A stretch of 64,000 bases of DNA from Psychrobacillus sp044762655 (lineage in GTDB: Bacteria > Bacillota > Bacilli > Bacillales_A > Planococcaceae). This document shows, in pieces, positions 1-9,082 of this stretch. The notes beneath the pieces were generated by a model. That model worked only from the letters and a program-made list of their open reading frames with translations. It was not told where the DNA came from and ran no database searches. The stretch spans positions 620,001 through 684,000 of the forward strand of contig NZ_JBIWER010000001.1 in NCBI RefSeq assembly GCF_044762655.1, read 5' to 3'. Within the stretch, counting starts at the first letter, position 1. Every line of letters begins with the position of its first letter. Made by a program: the position numbers and the translations under genes.

Positions 1-540
1 CTGTAAATCTATTTTCTCCGGTGACATAAACTGATTTCCTAGAATGTACCGAGAGGAAGATGAATTGTCTGCTATAGCATCATGCAAAGTAAATTTAAAG
101 GCTTCAAAACGACTATCAATTACTTCAAAAGCTGGTACAACGTAATCTGTCGCATCCATTATTTGTGCCGGAGTAATATAGCTTCCTTGTATATCCTTCT
201 TAAAAACAAAGGCAAGCTCAGGCTCTAATTTAGCATGTATAAAAGGAGTCAAGGAGTGTGAATCTCCTTCTATCAAAACCATATTTTCAAGTAACACACC
301 ATAGGAAGGTTCATGCACACCCATCATTTGTTGCTTCGCCTTGCTAGTCAATCCTAATTTCCATCCTGAAACTGCCGTGTTTTCTTCTTCACACTTCTTC
401 TGAACGAGCTTTTCTTGGATATCATAAGCTTTATCTTCATCCATCCCCGGAAACTCATTTGCGAATTGAGGAAGTGTTTTTACACCTTTTTCTGCATCAA
501 ATAAATCTTGTACAACGTTCTCTATTGTAATAGTTTCCAT
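1..540 (-). CDS. dmpH: 4-oxalocrotonate decarboxylase / 2-oxopent-4-enoate hydratase family (3' end off the window)
   Basis: This is the N-terminal 180 codons; the gene continues beyond base 1. In the family these Mg-dependent enzymes decarboxylate 4-oxalocrotonate (DmpH/XylI) or hydrate 2-hydroxypenta-2,4-dienoate (DmpE/XylJ). The stretch VIDSRFEAFKF followed by ADNSSSSRYILG resembles DmpH more than DmpE, so decarboxylase is preferred. Its ATG shares one base with the TGA of the upstream gene (TGATG), which indicates translational coupling. It is the seventh visible gene of the leftward meta-cleavage operon. A downstream tautomerase would be expected outside the window. The exact substrate of this paralogue is inferred from sequence resemblance and pathway logic. 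Confidence 0.85.
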   Translation of the reverse strand, partial: METITIENVVQDLFDAEKGVKTLPQFANEFPGMDEDKAYDIQEKLVQKKCEEENTAVSGWKLGLTSKAKQQMMGVHEPSYGVLLENMVLIEGDSHSLTPFIHAKLEPELAFVFKKDIQGSYITPAQIMDATDYVVPAFEVIDSRFEAFKFTLHDAIADNSSSSRYILGNQFMSPEKIDLQ

Positions 541-1331
541 CAACTTTCCCTCCCATTATCGAATGAGGCTGTAACAGTACCTAAATGAGCAAAATTAGCT
601 GTAAATGTGTCACCATCTTGGATTTCTAAAGCAGCTGTGAATGCACCAGATAATACAATTTCTCCTGCTAAAAGTTTTACACCATAAGCAGATAAAGCAT
701 TCGCAAGCCATGCAATTGCGTTAATTGGATTTCCTAGCACTGCCGCTCCAGTCGCTGATTCGACATATTCCCCATTCTTCAACACATTCATTCCTAAACA
801 AGTTAAATCTAAACCTTCTAGTTTAGTTGCTTTACTACCAATCACAACTAATGCAGAAGAACCGTTGTCTGATACAGTATCTTCAAACTTAATCTTCCAA
901 TCTTCGATACGACTATCTATAATTTCAATTGCCGGAACGATGTAATCGGTTGCTTCTATTACATCTTCTGGTGTTACATTAGGTCCTATTAAATCTTTCT
1001 TTAATACGAATGCAATCTCACATTCTACTTTTGGTTGAAGTAGATTTTGAAGAGGAACTTTGTCGCCGTCCATATACATCATTGTGTCAAATAAATGACC
1101 ATAGTCCGGTTGTTCTACTCCAAACATCGTTTGAATAGCTTTACTTGTCGCCCCGATTTTTTTTCCAACTATACGTGCTCCGCGCTCTACTTTTTTCTCC
1201 ACATATTGCAACTGAATATGATAAGCATCTGATAATGTTAGATCTGGGTAGCGCTCTGTTAAAGGAGCTATAGGAGCTTTATAATACTCTGCTTCGATTA
1301 GTTCATTCGCTAGCTTCGAAATTAATACCAT
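540..1331 (-). CDS. dmpE: 2-hydroxypenta-2,4-dienoate (2-keto-4-pentenoate) hydratase
   Basis: The 263-residue protein matches the usual length of DmpE/XylJ hydratases, which add water to 2-hydroxypenta-2,4-dienoate to give 4-hydroxy-2-oxovalerate. Family features are visible throughout: GKKIGATSKAIQ near residue 56, the acidic KVECEIAFVLKKD segment near 101, IEIIDSRIEDW near 136, and DTVSDNGSSALVV. The ATG is preceded by AAGGAAGG. It sits between the aldolase that uses its product and a paralogous decarboxylase that supplies its substrate. The assignment to hydratase rather than decarboxylase rests on closer resemblance to DmpE, including the IVDSRI.DW-like segment. Confidence 0.88.
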   Translation of the reverse strand: MVLISKLANELIEAEYYKAPIAPLTERYPDLTLSDAYHIQLQYVEKKVERGARIVGKKIGATSKAIQTMFGVEQPDYGHLFDTMMYMDGDKVPLQNLLQPKVECEIAFVLKKDLIGPNVTPEDVIEATDYIVPAIEIIDSRIEDWKIKFEDTVSDNGSSALVVIGSKATKLEGLDLTCLGMNVLKNGEYVESATGAAVLGNPINAIAWLANALSAYGVKLLAGEIVLSGAFTAALEIQDGDTFTANFAHLGTVTASFDNGRES

Positions 1332-1395
1332 TTGATCCTTCCTTTCTATGTAGGAAAAAGCCGCTAATGGAATTTCACTAACGGCACTACTTGTA

Positions 1396-2406
1396 TTACT
1401 TCACCAATTGTTTTTGTGCCAACTCGAGTGCCACATCCAATATCCAGTCTTCCTGACCGGCTACCGCATGACGGCGACCTAACTCTTCCATAATAGAAAC
1501 TGGACTTATATCGAATTTTGTGGCTGCTTCTCGCACATGTAACAAAAAGCTATTATAAACACCTGCATAACCGGCTGCTAGATTATCACGATCAATTACT
1601 AATGGATAATGGAAAACCGGAGCAATGATTTCTTCAGCCGTATCCATTAATATCGTCAAATCAATTCCAGTGTCTATTTCCATTTTGTTGAGCACTGCTA
1701 CCAACACTTCCGTCGGAGCATTCCCGGCTCCCGCACCTAATCCACGTAATGTTCCATCAATTTGATCAGCACCTGCTTCTAAAGCAGCAACTGTATTACC
1801 AATTGCTAACCCTAAATTGTTATGCGCATGAAAACCAACATTAATAGAGAGTGAATCTTTGAGTTTTGCTACACGTTCCCTTACACCATTTGGGACTAGG
1901 GCCCCTGCTGAATCTACGACATAGACGCAGTCTGCCCCATAACTCTCCATGAGTTTCGCCTGTTCGGCTAACACCGATGCTGGCTGTGTATGGCTCATCA
2001 TCAAAAATCCTACTGTTTCTAGACCTCTCTTTTTAGCCTGTTCAAAGTACTGGAGCGTTATATCCGCTTCTGTACAATGCACCGCAATACGTAGTACATC
2101 GATCCCAATATCCGCAGCAGTATTAATCTCGGGGATTGTTCCTATTCCCGGTACAAAAAGGGATGCTATTTTAGATTGTTTTTTATTCGCAACAGCGTTC
2201 TCGATTAACTTCCATTCGTCATACTTCGAAAAACCTTGTTGAATTGTTGAACCACCAAGGCCAGATCCATGACTAACTTCAATTATAGGTACACTTGCTG
2301 AAGCTAATTTGCTCACTACTTCCCCTACAAAAGAGGGGGAAAAAGAGTGACTGACTGCATGGGAGCCATCTCGAAGTGTTGTATCTGTCACTATCGGCTT
2401 TTTCAT
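1396..2406 (-). CDS. dmpG: 4-hydroxy-2-oxovalerate aldolase
   Basis: This 336-residue HMGL-like TIM-barrel aldolase cleaves 4-hydroxy-2-oxovalerate into pyruvate and acetaldehyde. The start VTDTTLRDGSHAVSH carries the conserved Arg-Asp and substrate/metal-site residues, and GFHAHNNLGLAIGNT carries the two metal-binding histidines. DmpG-type aldolases form a complex with acylating acetaldehyde dehydrogenase and channel acetaldehyde to it. The overlap of this ATG with the stop of the dehydrogenase gene (ATGA, 4 bp) agrees with 1:1 production. It precedes the hydratase gene in the operon. Confidence 0.95.
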   Translation of the reverse strand: MKKPIVTDTTLRDGSHAVSHSFSPSFVGEVVSKLASASVPIIEVSHGSGLGGSTIQQGFSKYDEWKLIENAVANKKQSKIASLFVPGIGTIPEINTAADIGIDVLRIAVHCTEADITLQYFEQAKKRGLETVGFLMMSHTQPASVLAEQAKLMESYGADCVYVVDSAGALVPNGVRERVAKLKDSLSINVGFHAHNNLGLAIGNTVAALEAGADQIDGTLRGLGAGAGNAPTEVLVAVLNKMEIDTGIDLTILMDTAEEIIAPVFHYPLVIDRDNLAAGYAGVYNSFLLHVREAATKFDISPVSIMEELGRRHAVAGQEDWILDVALELAQKQLVK

Positions 2407-3314
2407 ACAATGACCCCCTTCTCTTTCAATAGATGCGAAGCAAATTGCTCTCCTACTTGTTGAGCTGCAGCTGTCATGATATCTAAATTACCAGCGTAAG
2501 TTGGGAAAAAGTCTCCCGCTCCTTCTACTTCGTTTAGGATAATAACAGTTGGCAAATCACCCCAAGGCGAATGACGAATATCAATATAAGGCTTTCTCTT
2601 TAAACGATAGCCTGGTACATATTTTTGCACTTCTTGAACAATCTGCTCAATAGATTGTATAACTGCTTCTTCATCCGCTGTTTCTTCTAAAACGGCATAC
2701 ACCGTGTTGTTCATTATAATTGGCGGCTCTGCTGAGTTAATTACAGGAATTGCACGAGCGCTCTGTGCTCCTCCGATTTTCTGACATGCGTTTGCAGTCG
2801 TAATCGTAAACTCATCTAGGTTATGCCTCGTTCCAGGTCCAACAGAAACGCTTGAAATAGTTGCGATAATTTCACTATATTTGACAGCCGCTACTCGGTT
2901 TACCGCATGCACAAGCGGGGTCGTCGCTTGACCACTACAAGAAATCATATTCACATTCATTTTCTCTAAATGCTCTGCTAGATTAATAGCTGGTACTACG
3001 TATGGACCAATCGCAGCTGGAGTCAAGTCAATTGCAATAATATTCGCTTCTTTTAAAAGACGTGCATGCGCAATATGTGCTTTAGCACTTGTTGCATCAA
3101 ATACAATACGTATGTCTTTTTCCTTCAAAATACCTTCTATACCTTCTGCAGTAATCGGGATTTGAAGTTCCTTTGCACGTTTTAAACCTTCAGAATCAGG
3201 GTCGATGCCAGCCATCAAAGCGAGTTCCATTGACCCGTCTGTTTTTAATAACTTATACATTAAATCTGTTCCAATATTCCCGGAACCTAAAATAGCAACT
3301 TTTATTTTATCCAT
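2403..3314 (-). CDS. dmpF: Acetaldehyde dehydrogenase (acylating)
   Basis: The 303-residue protein converts acetaldehyde, NAD+ and CoA to acetyl-CoA, the last step of the meta pathway. It begins with a Rossmann motif, AILGSGNIGTDLM (residues 7-19). The catalytic cysteine is C126 in MISCSGQATTPLVHA, and the conserved VSVGPGTRHNLDEFT segment follows. Length and motifs match DmpF/MhpF. The start is preceded by AAAGGAGGC. It overlaps the aldolase gene by four bases, as expected for partners in one channelling complex. Confidence 0.95.
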   Translation of the reverse strand: MDKIKVAILGSGNIGTDLMYKLLKTDGSMELALMAGIDPDSEGLKRAKELQIPITAEGIEGILKEKDIRIVFDATSAKAHIAHARLLKEANIIAIDLTPAAIGPYVVPAINLAEHLEKMNVNMISCSGQATTPLVHAVNRVAAVKYSEIIATISSVSVGPGTRHNLDEFTITTANACQKIGGAQSARAIPVINSAEPPIIMNNTVYAVLEETADEEAVIQSIEQIVQEVQKYVPGYRLKRKPYIDIRHSPWGDLPTVIILNEVEGAGDFFPTYAGNLDIMTAAAQQVGEQFASHLLKEKGVIV

Positions 3315-3326
3315 AAGTGCCTCCTT

Positions 3327-4319
3327 TTATTCAGCGACAGCTTCTAAAGTGACAGGAGCTGTAACCGGTGTTCCATAATTCCAAAATGAATCTGGAAATA
3401 CAGCGCCAATCCATGTATCGCCATTTCCTGGCACATCTTTCATTTGCCAAGTAATTGGTTTAAAATCAGGGTCTAAAATAAGATATCCTGTATCTCCGAA
3501 AAGCTCTATACGATTACCACTTGGCTCATATGCATACATACAGAAAGCTTGACTAATCCCGTGTTTGTTCGGTGGAATTTCAATGAAATAACCATGGTCT
3601 TTCAAAATATCTGCTGCATCGTATAAGTTTTGAGGAACCCCATACCAATAGCACACATGATGTAACTTCCCTTTTTGGCCTGTCGGTTCTTGCATAATAG
3701 CTAATTCGTGCATTAAATTGGATACGCTGATCCAAGAGCCTAATACATATCCATCATCCACGATTTGTTCACGTAACTTGAATCCCAATGTTTCTATTAA
3801 AAACTCTGTATCTGCTGCTGGATTAGAAGACATCAGGTTTAGATGGTCTAATCTGCGAACTGGAACCCCTTGTAGAGGACGTTTTTGACTTCTTGAAAGT
3901 AATTTTGAACGACTTTCAACCGGACAGTCGAAATATTCTACTTCCCAAAAAACTTCCATTAGGTGCCCATCTGGTGTAGTAAATTGATAAGCGGGTCCAT
4001 GTCCATGCTGATCCGTTGACCAACCAATTCCGTTTCCGCTTGCTTCTAACGCTTTTACGCGACGTTCAAGTGCTTGAGGAGAAGTTGTTCTCCATGCTAC
4101 ATGACCAAGTCCTGGTTCATCAGACTCCGTTACAATAAGCGAGTATTTATAATTATCCTCATAAGCTCTTAAATACGTTTGATTGTTAATTTGCTCGATT
4201 ACTTGCATCCCTAACATATCCGTAAAAAATACAATTGTTTCTTTAGGCGTATTTGATAAAATTTCTACATGCGCAATTTGCGCTACATCAAAGATTGGTT
4301 CTTTATACAATTTTGTCAT
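3327..4319 (-). CDS. Catechol 2,3-dioxygenase (extradiol, type I)
   Basis: This two-domain vicinal-oxygen-chelate protein of 330 residues opens catechol next to the diol to give yellow 2-hydroxymuconic semialdehyde. The expected Fe(II) ligands are visible in the C-terminal half: H159 (RRLDHLNLM), H221 (LHHVCYWYG) and E272 (GNRIELFGD), with the family signature around residues 262-279. Length and layout match XylE/DmpB/PheB. It lies 12 bp downstream of the aldehyde-dehydrogenase-distal partners, directly after the flavin reductase gene, so hydroxylation and ring cleavage are co-expressed. The natural substrate (catechol or a methylcatechol) cannot be read from sequence. Confidence 0.95.
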   Translation of the reverse strand: MTKLYKEPIFDVAQIAHVEILSNTPKETIVFFTDMLGMQVIEQINNQTYLRAYEDNYKYSLIVTESDEPGLGHVAWRTTSPQALERRVKALEASGNGIGWSTDQHGHGPAYQFTTPDGHLMEVFWEVEYFDCPVESRSKLLSRSQKRPLQGVPVRRLDHLNLMSSNPAADTEFLIETLGFKLREQIVDDGYVLGSWISVSNLMHELAIMQEPTGQKGKLHHVCYWYGVPQNLYDAADILKDHGYFIEIPPNKHGISQAFCMYAYEPSGNRIELFGDTGYLILDPDFKPITWQMKDVPGNGDTWIGAVFPDSFWNYGTPVTAPVTLEAVAE

Positions 4320-4343
4320 TTAAAATTCCTCCATTTTTTGGTT

Positions 4344-4820
4344 TTAGAATGTCACATATTCCGATTTCAATGAAGCATACTGTCCACTTGCAAATAATAA
4401 TGGTTCCCCATCTTTTACATGTACTTGTTCTGGATGTCCTATAAAAATAGTATGGTCACCAGCTAGGATTTCATGTTCTACTCGACATATGATTTGAACT
4501 AATGCACCTTCCACTACAGGAAATCCATTCGAAACATCAAATTGAAATGGTTCTTCTGCCTTCACTTGCCCAGCAAAACGTTTGGAAATATCTATTTGTT
4601 CTTTCGCTAAAATACTTACTCCAAATCGTTTACTTTCTTGTATTAGCTTAAGTGTTTGTGCACGTTCCCCAATAGATATAGCAACTAGAGCCGGGTCTAA
4701 TGATATCGACATAAAACCGTTTGCAGTCATTCCATGATAGTCACCATCTACATCTGTTGAAATCACGGTCACACCAGTGGCAAACTTGCCCATCGCATTG
4801 CGAAATTCACGACTATCCAT
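4344..4820 (-). CDS. Flavin reductase component of a two-component aromatic monooxygenase
   Basis: The 158-residue protein is of the HpaC/PheA2 flavin-reductase family (split-barrel FMN/FAD-binding fold), which supplies reduced flavin to a separate oxygenase. Diagnostic pieces are FATGVTVISTDVDGDYHGMTANGF near residues 13-36, FGVSILAKEQ near 86, and GDHTIFIGHPEQV near 121. It follows the oxygenase gene with a 13-bp gap and precedes the ring-cleavage dioxygenase by 24 bp. PheA2-type reductases of Gram-positive phenol degraders have this length. Confidence 0.93.
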   Translation of the reverse strand: MDSREFRNAMGKFATGVTVISTDVDGDYHGMTANGFMSISLDPALVAISIGERAQTLKLIQESKRFGVSILAKEQIDISKRFAGQVKAEEPFQFDVSNGFPVVEGALVQIICRVEHEILAGDHTIFIGHPEQVHVKDGEPLLFASGQYASLKSEYVTF

Positions 4821-4833
4821 TCAAACCCCCTCC

Positions 4834-6333
4834 TCAAGTAGTTACAATTTTTTCTTTCCATGTTTCATTAGTCCAACCGTTCAAATCATAATCACTCATA
4901 GCTTGATCGACTAAAGCTTTATGTGAAGCTGCGTTTCCGCTGCCGATCGAATGATACATCGCTTCTAAACGAATATTTTCATGGTTTCCTGCATAATTCA
5001 CTTCATATAACTCATGGCGACCGCCAAACTCAGATCCTATTGTATCCCAAACCATTTTCAACAATTTGACACGCTCTACTGCTGTAACTCCAGTTCCCTT
5101 ATAATATTGGTCTAAATAAGGACGAATTTCTGGGTTTAAGAAATCAGTTGCACTTGACGGCAATTGGATTAATCCACCAGCAACTACTTGTTCGAAAATC
5201 TTTTTAACCTTTACCCATACCTCTGGGGCAAGTACACGATATGCATTAGCTGCATCTCCACCAGGAACAAGAACACCATTACGTCCTACGTCTGGGTTCG
5301 TTGCCATCGCTGTTGACAAACTCCAAATCATATTGCGAAGTGCTACAACTTCTCCAATATTCGCTTGAACACCTCGGAAACCATTAGTACCGGATGATTC
5401 TGTAGCTTTCATCAATAGACCAGTCATAAAGTCCAGCTTTACCCCTAAGCGGGCACATCCATGGAAACTAAAGCGATTTACAAAATGCGTTTGTGGAACA
5501 AAACCATTTGACACTTCTAGGTTGTTATAAGTAAGAACATCCTCCCAAGGAATAAACACATTATCTAAAATAATTACCGCATCATTTTCATCAAATCTGC
5601 TAGATAGTGGATAATCGAATGGAGAACCATTTGTATGCGCCTGAAGTTCATATGATTGTCTGCTAATCATTTTTAGACCTGGTGCATTCATCGGAACTAA
5701 GAATATTAATGCATGGCTTATATCACCATCACCGAGTTCTTTTGGACCATAATTTGCGACAAAATTATAATTGGTTAATGCAGCAGCTGTACCAACCATT
5801 TTGGCTCCACTTACAATAATTCCGTTTTCAAGTTCTTTCACTGCTCGCACAAAAACATCCTTGTTTTCATGTAGTGATTTCGAACGATCCATTTGAGGAT
5901 TAATAACCGTATGATTGATGAATGGTAAATCTCTTGAAGCTTTGCGATACCATGCCTTTGCATTATCTTCAAACCCTACGTAATAATCTGAATATCCTTC
6001 TAAATGACCTAGAAAGGAAGCCTTATAATCTGGTGTTCTTCCCATAAAACCAAAACTCAATTTTGACCATTCTACGATAGCATCTCGTGAGCCTACCAAA
6101 TCTTCAACAGAACGTGGAGTTTTGAAAAATTTATGTGTGCGATCTCCATACTCGTTTATCGTTGTAAGCACATCTTGTTTTTCTGGATCATGCAAAGCAT
6201 CGTACATACGCGCATAGGATTGAGCAGAATTACGGTAAGCCGGGTGCTTTGTAACATCTTCAATTTTCTCTCCATTGAGATATACAACTCGGCCGTCATT
6301 TAAGCTTTCAAGGTAAGATTGACCAGTAAGCAT
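4834..6333 (-). CDS. Flavin-dependent aromatic monooxygenase, oxygenase component (HpaB/PheA1 family)
   Basis: This FADH2-dependent oxygenase puts a hydroxyl ortho to an existing phenolic OH, producing a catechol. Family features include SYARMYDALHDPEKQDVL, FGFMGRTPDYKASFL near residue 95, INHTVINPQMDR near 140, and GIIVSGAKMVGTAAALTNYNF near 175. An upstream in-frame ATG at 6393 would add 20 residues, but GGAG lies at proper distance from the ATG at 6333, giving 499 residues, the family's normal size. It is the first gene of the operon. Phenol 2-monooxygenase is the likeliest activity, because the rest of the pathway handles unsubstituted catechol and no homoprotocatechuate genes are present. 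4-hydroxyphenylacetate 3-monooxygenase is the alternative. Confidence 0.9.
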   Translation of the reverse strand: MLTGQSYLESLNDGRVVYLNGEKIEDVTKHPAYRNSAQSYARMYDALHDPEKQDVLTTINEYGDRTHKFFKTPRSVEDLVGSRDAIVEWSKLSFGFMGRTPDYKASFLGHLEGYSDYYVGFEDNAKAWYRKASRDLPFINHTVINPQMDRSKSLHENKDVFVRAVKELENGIIVSGAKMVGTAAALTNYNFVANYGPKELGDGDISHALIFLVPMNAPGLKMISRQSYELQAHTNGSPFDYPLSSRFDENDAVIILDNVFIPWEDVLTYNNLEVSNGFVPQTHFVNRFSFHGCARLGVKLDFMTGLLMKATESSGTNGFRGVQANIGEVVALRNMIWSLSTAMATNPDVGRNGVLVPGGDAANAYRVLAPEVWVKVKKIFEQVVAGGLIQLPSSATDFLNPEIRPYLDQYYKGTGVTAVERVKLLKMVWDTIGSEFGGRHELYEVNYAGNHENIRLEAMYHSIGSGNAASHKALVDQAMSDYDLNGWTNETWKEKIVTT

Positions 6334-6398
6334 GAAAACCACTCCATTTCGTTTTATGATAATGTAGACCATACATTTGTTTAAACAATACAATTTAT

Positions 6399-6412
6399 TG
6401 TAAACGCTTTCA
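6399..6412. promoter_or_regulatory. cre site (CcpA operator) upstream of the hydroxylase operon
   Basis: TGTAAACGCTTTCA fits the catabolite-responsive element consensus TGWAANCGNTNWCA at every position. It lies 66 bp upstream of the oxygenase start. The identical 14-mer lies upstream of the transporter operon at 11830. Carbon catabolite repression of both operons is inferred. Confidence 0.85.
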
Positions 6413-6551
6413 AAGATACAAAATGTTTATAAAACTATTTGAAACTATCACCCTGTGTTAGAAAATGCAGAATATTAAATTCATCGTCGTCTTAAGCATC
6501 ACTAAGTTGAAGATTGTTTCTTTTCATTTATTAATCATAGCTTCATATATT

Positions 6552-6565
6552 TGTAAACGGTTACA
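6552..6565. promoter_or_regulatory. Second cre site, between oxygenase and iclR genes
   Basis: TGTAAACGGTTACA is a perfect palindrome and also matches TGWAANCGNTNWCA throughout. It sits in the shared divergent promoter region, 134 bp before the IclR start, so it may act on either direction. Confidence 0.7.
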
Positions 6566-6638
6566 AAACCTCCTTCAATTTGTTGTTATTTAGTTATATA
6601 CTGATGATAATCAAGAAAACTTACAGATACAATACTAC

Positions 6639-6657
6639 TGTCCCTCTAGGAGAGACA
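6639..6657. promoter_or_regulatory. Candidate IclR-family operator, copy 1
   Basis: TGTCCCTCTAGGAGAGACA is a near-perfect 19-bp palindrome. It is preceded by ACAATAC and followed by an A-rich run ending in TATTCA at 6668-6673. The same arrangement occurs at 11917-11935 before the transporter operon. It lies just upstream of the IclR gene, as expected for an autoregulated regulator. Confidence 0.7.
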
Positions 6658-6698
6658 AAAAATAAAATATTCAAAAAATTCAATCAGAGGTGGTCCAA

Positions 6699-7469
6699 GT
6701 GAGTACAAGTAATGACTATATGCTTAGCTCCGTCAAAAATGCTTTAAGAATTTTACAGTCATTTAAAATGGATAAACCACAAAAAGGAGTACGTGAACTT
6801 GCTGCTGAGCTTGGAATAGGCAAGAGTAGTGTACAACGGATCTTAGCCACTCTTGCTTCTGAAGGTTTTGTCACCAAAGACATAGAAACAAACAAGTATC
6901 AATTAGGCGTCTCCGTTTTGGAGTTAAATTCGATTGTTCTCGGTCATCATGACTTGCATAAAGAAGCACTACCTACTATTAAAAATCTGGTAGAAAGATG
7001 TAACGAAACTTCGCATCTCGTTGTTTATAGCAATCAAGAAATAGTTTATTTGTGTAAGGAAGAAGGGAAAAACTCAACTCGGCTAGAAACGCATCCTGGT
7101 CAACATAACTATCCTCATTGTACAAGCTCTGGAAAGATTTTACTTGCGCATGGAGATCCTTCTATTGTAGAGATGATGATACAGACAGGGTTAACAAAAG
7201 TTTCAGCTAACACAATTACCGACCCAATTGTCTTTCAAAACGAATTGGCTGCAATTCGGAAAAATGGTTACGCTAAAAGTTTCGGTGAATATACACTGAG
7301 TGTAAATTCTGTTGCAGCACCAGTCCGAGACTACACTGGGAAAGTAGTAGCGGCTATAAATCTTGTTGGTCCTAGTAATCGGATGTCTAGACAGCGTATG
7401 AACCATTATGCTACTGAGTTAATACAGGCAGGAAGAAACATCTCAGAGAAACTTGGGTATAGTTACTGA
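6699..7469 (+). CDS. IclR-family transcriptional regulator
   Basis: The 256-residue protein has an N-terminal winged helix-turn-helix (SVKNALRILQSF then RELAAELGIGKSSVQRILATLASEGFV) and a C-terminal IclR effector domain (CTSSGKILLAHGD, AAPVRDYTGKVVAAINLVGP). IclR proteins sense small aromatic or carbon-catabolic ligands. Two in-frame GTG codons are possible. The one at 6699 is preferred because AGAGGTGG ends five bases before it. It is divergent from the hydroxylase operon and is the obvious regulator of it. The duplicated palindrome suggests it also controls the transporter operon. Confidence 0.92.
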   Translation: MSTSNDYMLSSVKNALRILQSFKMDKPQKGVRELAAELGIGKSSVQRILATLASEGFVTKDIETNKYQLGVSVLELNSIVLGHHDLHKEALPTIKNLVERCNETSHLVVYSNQEIVYLCKEEGKNSTRLETHPGQHNYPHCTSSGKILLAHGDPSIVEMMIQTGLTKVSANTITDPIVFQNELAAIRKNGYAKSFGEYTLSVNSVAAPVRDYTGKVVAAINLVGPSNRMSRQRMNHYATELIQAGRNISEKLGYSY

Positions 7470-7486
7470 TGAAATAAGAAGGGAAA

Positions 7487-7518
7487 AGCAGCCAAAATGG
7501 TTATTTTGGCTGCTTTTT
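7487..7518. terminator. Bidirectional terminator between iclR and the aldehyde dehydrogenase
   Basis: Twelve-base arms AGCAGCCAAAAT / ATTTTGGCTGCT enclose a four-base loop, with T-runs on the plus side and A-runs on the other. It separates the convergent IclR and dehydrogenase genes. Confidence 0.9.
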
Positions 7519-7557
7519 GACGATATTTTTGGGGGTTTTAGATAAACATCCTAAGTG

Positions 7558-9033
7558 TTATTTTAGAGCAATGCAAATATTTTTTGCTTCTGTGAAAAAT
7601 GCAAGGCTATGGTGACCACCCTCACGTCCCACTCCACTCTTTTTAAAACCTCCAAATGGTGCGCGAAGATCGCGTACAAACCAACAATTCACCCAAATCG
7701 TACCTGCCCTCACATGATGAGAAATACGATGTGCACGTTGTAAATTTTCTGTCCAAATAACACTATTCAAACCATAATCTGTGTCATTTGCAATTTCCAG
7801 TGCCTCTTCCTCTGTATCGAAAGGAATTATGGTGACAATTGGTCCAAAGATTTCTTCTTGGCTTATTCTTGCTTTAGGATTGTTCTGAATATAAATAGTC
7901 GGTTCCAAATAATATCCATTTTCTAAATGAGCAGAAAGCTTAGGACGTTTGCCACCATAAACAAGCGTTGAATTTTCTGCCTTGGCTATTTCTAAGTAAC
8001 TAGTCACTTTCTTATAATGTTCTTCGCTCACGACTGGCCCCATATTTGTGGATGGGTGTTGTGGATCACCGACTTTCAGTTCAGACGCCGCTTTTTTAAA
8101 ACGCTTTATAAATTCATCCATAATAGAGCGTTGTACTAATATTCTTGATCCTGCTAGACAAACTTGGCCCGAATTCATAAAAGCTGCTTGGATAGAAACG
8201 GGGATAGCTTTATCTAAATCTGCATCTTCGAATATAATATTTGCTGCTTTTCCACCCAATTCAAAAGAGACTTTTTTTAGTGAATCCGCTCCAGCTTTCA
8301 TGATAGCTTTTCCAGTAGAAGTCTCTCCAGTAAAGGAGATTAGATCGACATTTGGATGGGTTGTGACGAATTCTCCTGCCGAATTGGGACCGAATCCTTG
8401 AATCACGTTAACTACTCCATCTGGAATTCCCGCTTCTTTCGCAATTTCTCCTAAGAGTGAAACGGATAATGGCGTTGTTTCAGCAGGTTTAATAACGGCA
8501 GTATTTCCTGTCGCCAAACATGGTCCAAGTTTCCAAGTTGTTAGCATGAACGGCAAGTTCCATGGGGTAATTAGTGCAGCAACTCCTACTGGTTCATAAC
8601 GTGTATAGTTTAAATATTCTTCCCCCATTGGATAAGTTTCTCCACCTTGTTGTTCCATAAAATCTGCAAAAAAGCGCAAATTATGAGCAGCACGAGGAAT
8701 CTCTTTTTCCAATGCCAGTTGATATGGCTTACCAACATCCATGGCTTCTAAACTTGCTAATTCTTCTTTTCGTTCTAATATAATATCAGCCATTCTGCGA
8801 ATCTTTGTACAACGCTCCGCTAGAGGCATAGTACTCCACGGTCCTGTATCAAACGCACGCCTTGCTGATTTACATGCTCGATCAACATCTTCAAAAGAGG
8901 CTTCATGCACATGTGCAATTACTTCTTGAGTAGCAGGGTTCCTAACTTCAAACATCGATTTATTACTCGAGTCTACATATTCCCCATCAATATATAGTTT
9001 GATTTCTCTTAGAGTAGTTTCAATAGTACTCAT
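7558..9033 (-). CDS. dmpC: 2-hydroxymuconic semialdehyde dehydrogenase
   Basis: This 491-residue aldehyde dehydrogenase oxidises the ring-cleavage product to 2-hydroxymuconate (4-oxalocrotonate), the entry to the decarboxylase branch. The catalytic cysteine is C292 (NSGQVCLAGSRI) and the general base E258 (SFELGGKAAN). The C-terminal segment VNCWFVRDLRAPFGG is typical of the HMSD/XylG subgroup rather than of general ALDHs. It is the last gene of the leftward transporter operon, 49 bp after the binding-protein gene. Its separation from the other pathway genes explains why both operons would need common control. Confidence 0.92.
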   Translation of the reverse strand: MSTIETTLREIKLYIDGEYVDSSNKSMFEVRNPATQEVIAHVHEASFEDVDRACKSARRAFDTGPWSTMPLAERCTKIRRMADIILERKEELASLEAMDVGKPYQLALEKEIPRAAHNLRFFADFMEQQGGETYPMGEEYLNYTRYEPVGVAALITPWNLPFMLTTWKLGPCLATGNTAVIKPAETTPLSVSLLGEIAKEAGIPDGVVNVIQGFGPNSAGEFVTTHPNVDLISFTGETSTGKAIMKAGADSLKKVSFELGGKAANIIFEDADLDKAIPVSIQAAFMNSGQVCLAGSRILVQRSIMDEFIKRFKKAASELKVGDPQHPSTNMGPVVSEEHYKKVTSYLEIAKAENSTLVYGGKRPKLSAHLENGYYLEPTIYIQNNPKARISQEEIFGPIVTIIPFDTEEEALEIANDTDYGLNSVIWTENLQRAHRISHHVRAGTIWVNCWFVRDLRAPFGGFKKSGVGREGGHHSLAFFTEAKNICIALK

Positions 9034-9082
9034 TTAATTGCCCTCCTCGTATACCTCTCCCTACACTTCAAAACTTTCTAAG